A stretch of DNA of 64,000 bases, from the NCBI RefSeq assembly GCF_900090045.1, contig NC_041784.1, forward strand, positions 534,501 through 598,500, read 5' to 3'. This document shows, piece after piece, positions 60,722 through 64,000 of this stretch. The notes under the pieces are model-generated. The model did no database searches and was not told the origin of the DNA. It saw nothing but the letters and a program-made list of their open reading frames with translations. The position numbers were made by a program, and so were the translations under genes. This DNA is from Plasmodium malariae (Eukaryota; Apicomplexa; Aconoidasida; Haemosporida; Plasmodiidae). The first letter of the stretch is position 1. Every line of letters starts with the position of its first letter.

Positions 60722-63700
60722 TCACTGAGATACTTCAAATTTTTTTATCTTAAAAAAATTAAAAATACATATATATATGCTTATGTAGTAGACTGTGTAT
60801 CATAAGAAAGATTTTAAATATGCTTACTTGACAATATATATATATATATGTACATATTTATACATCAAATGTAATCTTTTTGAAAGAAACAATAATTTTT
60901 GTATGTTTGTAAATACAAAGTATCATATGTATAAAAATATGGTTATTTCACAATATTACGTATATATATCATCTTATGGATACGCCTTTTAGACAAATTT
61001 TACCATTTCCTTTTTTTTTAAAACATCTTGGCTCAAAAGCCTTATATCTTGTTTTAGCATTTCGACCGTTGATAAACTTCTTTTATTTTTTAATTTATAA
61101 GAATCATTTATTTGATTCATTTTTAATAACATCTTTTTATAAGATACTTCTTTTATCTTTTTTTCTTGTAGTGCGCTCCTTTAAAAAAAAAAAATAATAA
61201 AAAAAAAATTTAAAAACATACGCATAATTTTACAGGTGTAATTGAACATTCGTCTTTTTAAAAAAAAATATGAACAAAGAAAAAGAATAATAGTAAATAT
61301 ATAGCAGTGAATAACCAAATAGTGAACAAGTGAACTACGTAAATACTAACTTAACACCTTATACAATTAACCAATTAAGTATAATATATAAATGTTAATT
61401 ACGAAGCAAACGGTAAACAGGGGGTGGAGAAAAAAAGAAAAAAGAAAAAAAATAATAAAAAATTTTCTACTTAAGTTCTTTAATGTAGCATTCCTTTCCG
61501 CTAATAAGTGCATGACTTTTTTTCGATTCTTTTTGATAGTAATTTTCTTTCAATTTGCAATTATTTCTTAAATCGTTGAAGCTATCAGAAAATATTAAGG
61601 ACGTTTTTCATTTAATATGTTTAATTATAGATATATTACTGTATATAATGTGTCCAATCACATATGTCTATTTAAAAAATTACATCGGAAACATGTAAAT
61701 ATTCCCATTCTTTATGTGTGTGTATGGAATTATTGTCAAACATTGATATGCTTATAAAGCCATATACACATCTATCTATATATATGTAAACATATAAGTA
61801 TGTTTGTACGTGCCTATGTGTGAAATTGACTCAGCATTTTCTAGGTACAATATATTTGCATACACCATCAAACATACGTAAATTCATTTGCTCGTATTAA
61901 AAGGTTTTCTACCGTCAACTGTAAGTAATATAATTTGTATTACGTAATATATATATATATATACGCATGCTGTATTTTCTTTTTTTTTTCTTTTTACAAT
62001 TTAAGTAACAAGGCTCCGATAAATTCGTTCTTTTTAAGGACATTCGTATTATATTCTTCCTTAATGTTGCTTATTTCTTTATATACAGTTATTAGCTCAT
62101 TACTTATCATATTTTTAATCTTCTCCTGGGTATTCAATTGTGTTATATTTAAGCTTTGCTGAAAAGGACAAAACGAAAACCGCAAATATATGTATAAAAG
62201 TTTAAGATCAGAAATGTGTTAACAGTTCAATATGTGCCTATATATATACACGCATATATATATATATACAGATGTATATATAAACATATGTATATGTATG
62301 ATTTTATACGGCTTTATTTGTAGCTGTATTAATATATTTCGCATTTCTAATTTCAAATGCACAACATGACTGGTGTTCTAGCTTGTTCTCATTTTTTTCT
62401 TTTTTGAATATGCCTAATGGAAATCTCTTGATTTGTTATATATATGGTAGCTCATTTATTTAAACCCCTTTTTTTGGTCATCAATTTGTGTCTTTTTTTT
62501 TTATAACATACATATTTTTCTATGTGCACACGCGTTATATGTGTTATATATGTTATATACATGATATACACATCTTGCACATGCACATGTACATATTTTA
62601 ATTATTTTATTTATTATTATTGATGTTACTTATAATTTATAATATACAAATTTTATTTTTTTTTTTTTTCTTGCCTATATTGAATACCTTATCCATTTCA
62701 CACAAGTGGTCTAAAAAATTAGTGTTCGGTTTAACACTTCCTTTTTCTGATGAAAAGTCTATATCATTGTTTCCTGAGTCTTGCAGTGACGCTGCATAAT
62801 TACATTCCTTCATCAGCGAATCTTCTGTATTATCCTTATTAAAAGGGGAATTATCTTTTTTTGAGTTAGTCATAGAATTGTTAAATTCATATATACCATC
62901 TCCTGTCCATTTTTTTTCCTTTTGTAGTTTTTCTACCTCAGTTTTTAATGAACTAATTTCTAAATCTCTACTTTTTAATAGTTTTTTGTACTTTTCTATT
63001 TCTATTAATTTCTTATTTAAATATTCCTTAATCGAGTCTACATTACTTTTAACTGAGCTATTCTGAAGAGTATTATCTAATAAAGGAAAATAATCTGTCA
63101 ATTTAGTTGAATTGTCCTTCATATTTTTGTTACGCGAATGATTATTACTACTTTCAAAGTGTAAGGCACAAATATTTTTAGTTGAATCGTTTAATTCTAT
63201 TTCATTGTAATCCGGTTCATTCATATGATAATCTAATAAGGCACAATTTTTGGAATTACTCAGTTCGTTCCTAAGATTCTCTAAATTGTCCATATCTGCT
63301 TTGCATATATTGTTACTTTTTGCCAATTCATAAAGATCAGTATCATCATTCATTCTTTCAAAATGTTTTAATGAATTTGTGCCTAGAATATTTGCCATTT
63401 CTGAATTATACATACTGTTTTTTTTTGCGGAATGTTTATTATTATGTTCTATATCTTTTAGGGAATACTCTTCTATTTCTTTTTCCTTGCTTAGTATAAT
63501 CATTTCTTTTACTTTTAATTCTTCCTCTCTTTTATTAAGCTGTTCTTCCTTAAGCTCTATAATTTCTATTTTTCTCGAAATATCTTCCTTTAATATATTT
63601 AATTCATTTAATTCATTTTGAAATTTAGCTTTTTCATCATTCATTTTTTCTTCTCTATCTAATAGTAATTCCTCTCTTTCTACTAATTCCTTTTTTAGCA

Positions 63701-64000
63701 TTATCATTACGCTATTCTTAGTGTTAATATTATCTTCTTCATTATTCGATGCTACTTCGTTAGTGAACTCATTTCCGTAATTTTGCTGCGTATGTCTTCT
63801 TTGCATGTCGATACTGTTTTTATTATTTATGCCATCTTTTACAGAATATTTCTTACTACCTAGACGAGATAAAATGCTGTGTCTTCTTTCTTTTGATGAT
63901 AAATTATTCATGTTATTAATACTTGCATTTTCCATATGTTCTGTTGAGATTCTATCTAAAGTTAAGTGTAGGTCATTTTCATTTCTTTTCTTTGTTATAT
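60722..64000 (-). CDS. Coiled-coil protein, 5'-truncated by window edge
   Basis: Five visible exons: 62688-64000 (open at the right edge), 61998-62158, 61471-61581, 61004-61178 and 60722-60748. Donors are GTATTC, GTAAAA, GTAGAA and GTAAAA with AG acceptors, and all phases agree, giving about 595 residues. The frame is still open upstream of the ATG at 63933-63935, with ordinary coding-like residues, so the true start is probably outside the window. From about 80 to 160 residues after that ATG, and again near 310-345, there are heptad-like Leu/Ile/Glu/Lys stretches (E-L-V-E-R-E-E-L-L-L, K-E-E-Q-L-N-K-R-E-E-E-L) that predict coiled coils. The short 3' exons continue the same coiled-coil character. 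An Asn/Ser-rich linker separates the two parts of exon 1. The last exon (I-K-K-F-E-V-S-Q-stop) is the least sure; the frame could instead end at 60992. It is a structural or scaffold protein of unknown role. Confidence 0.7.

Overview
The window is nuclear DNA from a malaria parasite (genus Plasmodium). The evidence is extreme A+T richness (roughly three quarters A+T, more outside genes), asparagine- and lysine-rich low-complexity insertions in nearly every large protein, short T-rich introns ending in TAG/AAG/CAG, plant-like apicoplast proteins with bipartite leaders, and long featureless intergenic DNA. From memory, the gene order matches P. falciparum chromosome 5 around the SufA and BUD23 genes. 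The composition seems less extreme than P. falciparum, so a malariae-like, ovale-like or avian species is possible. I cannot fix the species.

Layout. 1-4204 (minus): 5' part of a three-finger CCCH zinc-finger protein running off the left edge. 8710-9488 (plus): splicing factor BUD31/G10, 3 exons. 9819-11017 (minus): A-type Fe-S carrier of SufA type, 5 exons. 12250-13788 (minus): NIPA-like multi-membrane protein. 16617-17498 (minus): bacterial-type ribosomal protein L17, 3 exons, apicoplast-type leader. 18923-47347 (minus): one giant VPS13-type lipid-transfer protein of about 9,195 residues, reconstructed from four exons. It appears as two long open frames because of one intron, it has a short N-terminal exon, and it contains an intron without stop codons. 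50372-52909 (plus): 18S rRNA methyltransferase BUD23, 10 exons. 53319-54210 (minus): TAF10-like TFIID/SAGA subunit, 4 exons. 55937-58045 (plus): unrecognised 702-aa Asn-rich protein with a conserved-looking C-terminus. 58483-59892 (minus): small very basic protein assembled from 4-5 tiny exons. 60722-64000 (minus): 3' part of a coiled-coil protein, 5 visible exons, running off the right edge.

The genes do not form an operon. Shared themes are gene expression and ribosome biogenesis (BUD31, BUD23, TAF10-like, perhaps the small basic protein), apicoplast maintenance (SufA, L17) and membrane or lipid handling (NIPA-like, VPS13). Exon coordinates were set by hand from GT/AG sites, phase continuity and family similarity. 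Most are phase-consistent to the base, but they need RNA evidence. I saw no tRNA, rRNA, CRISPR array, transposon or prokaryotic-type element. The rest is A+T-rich spacer with several minisatellites.
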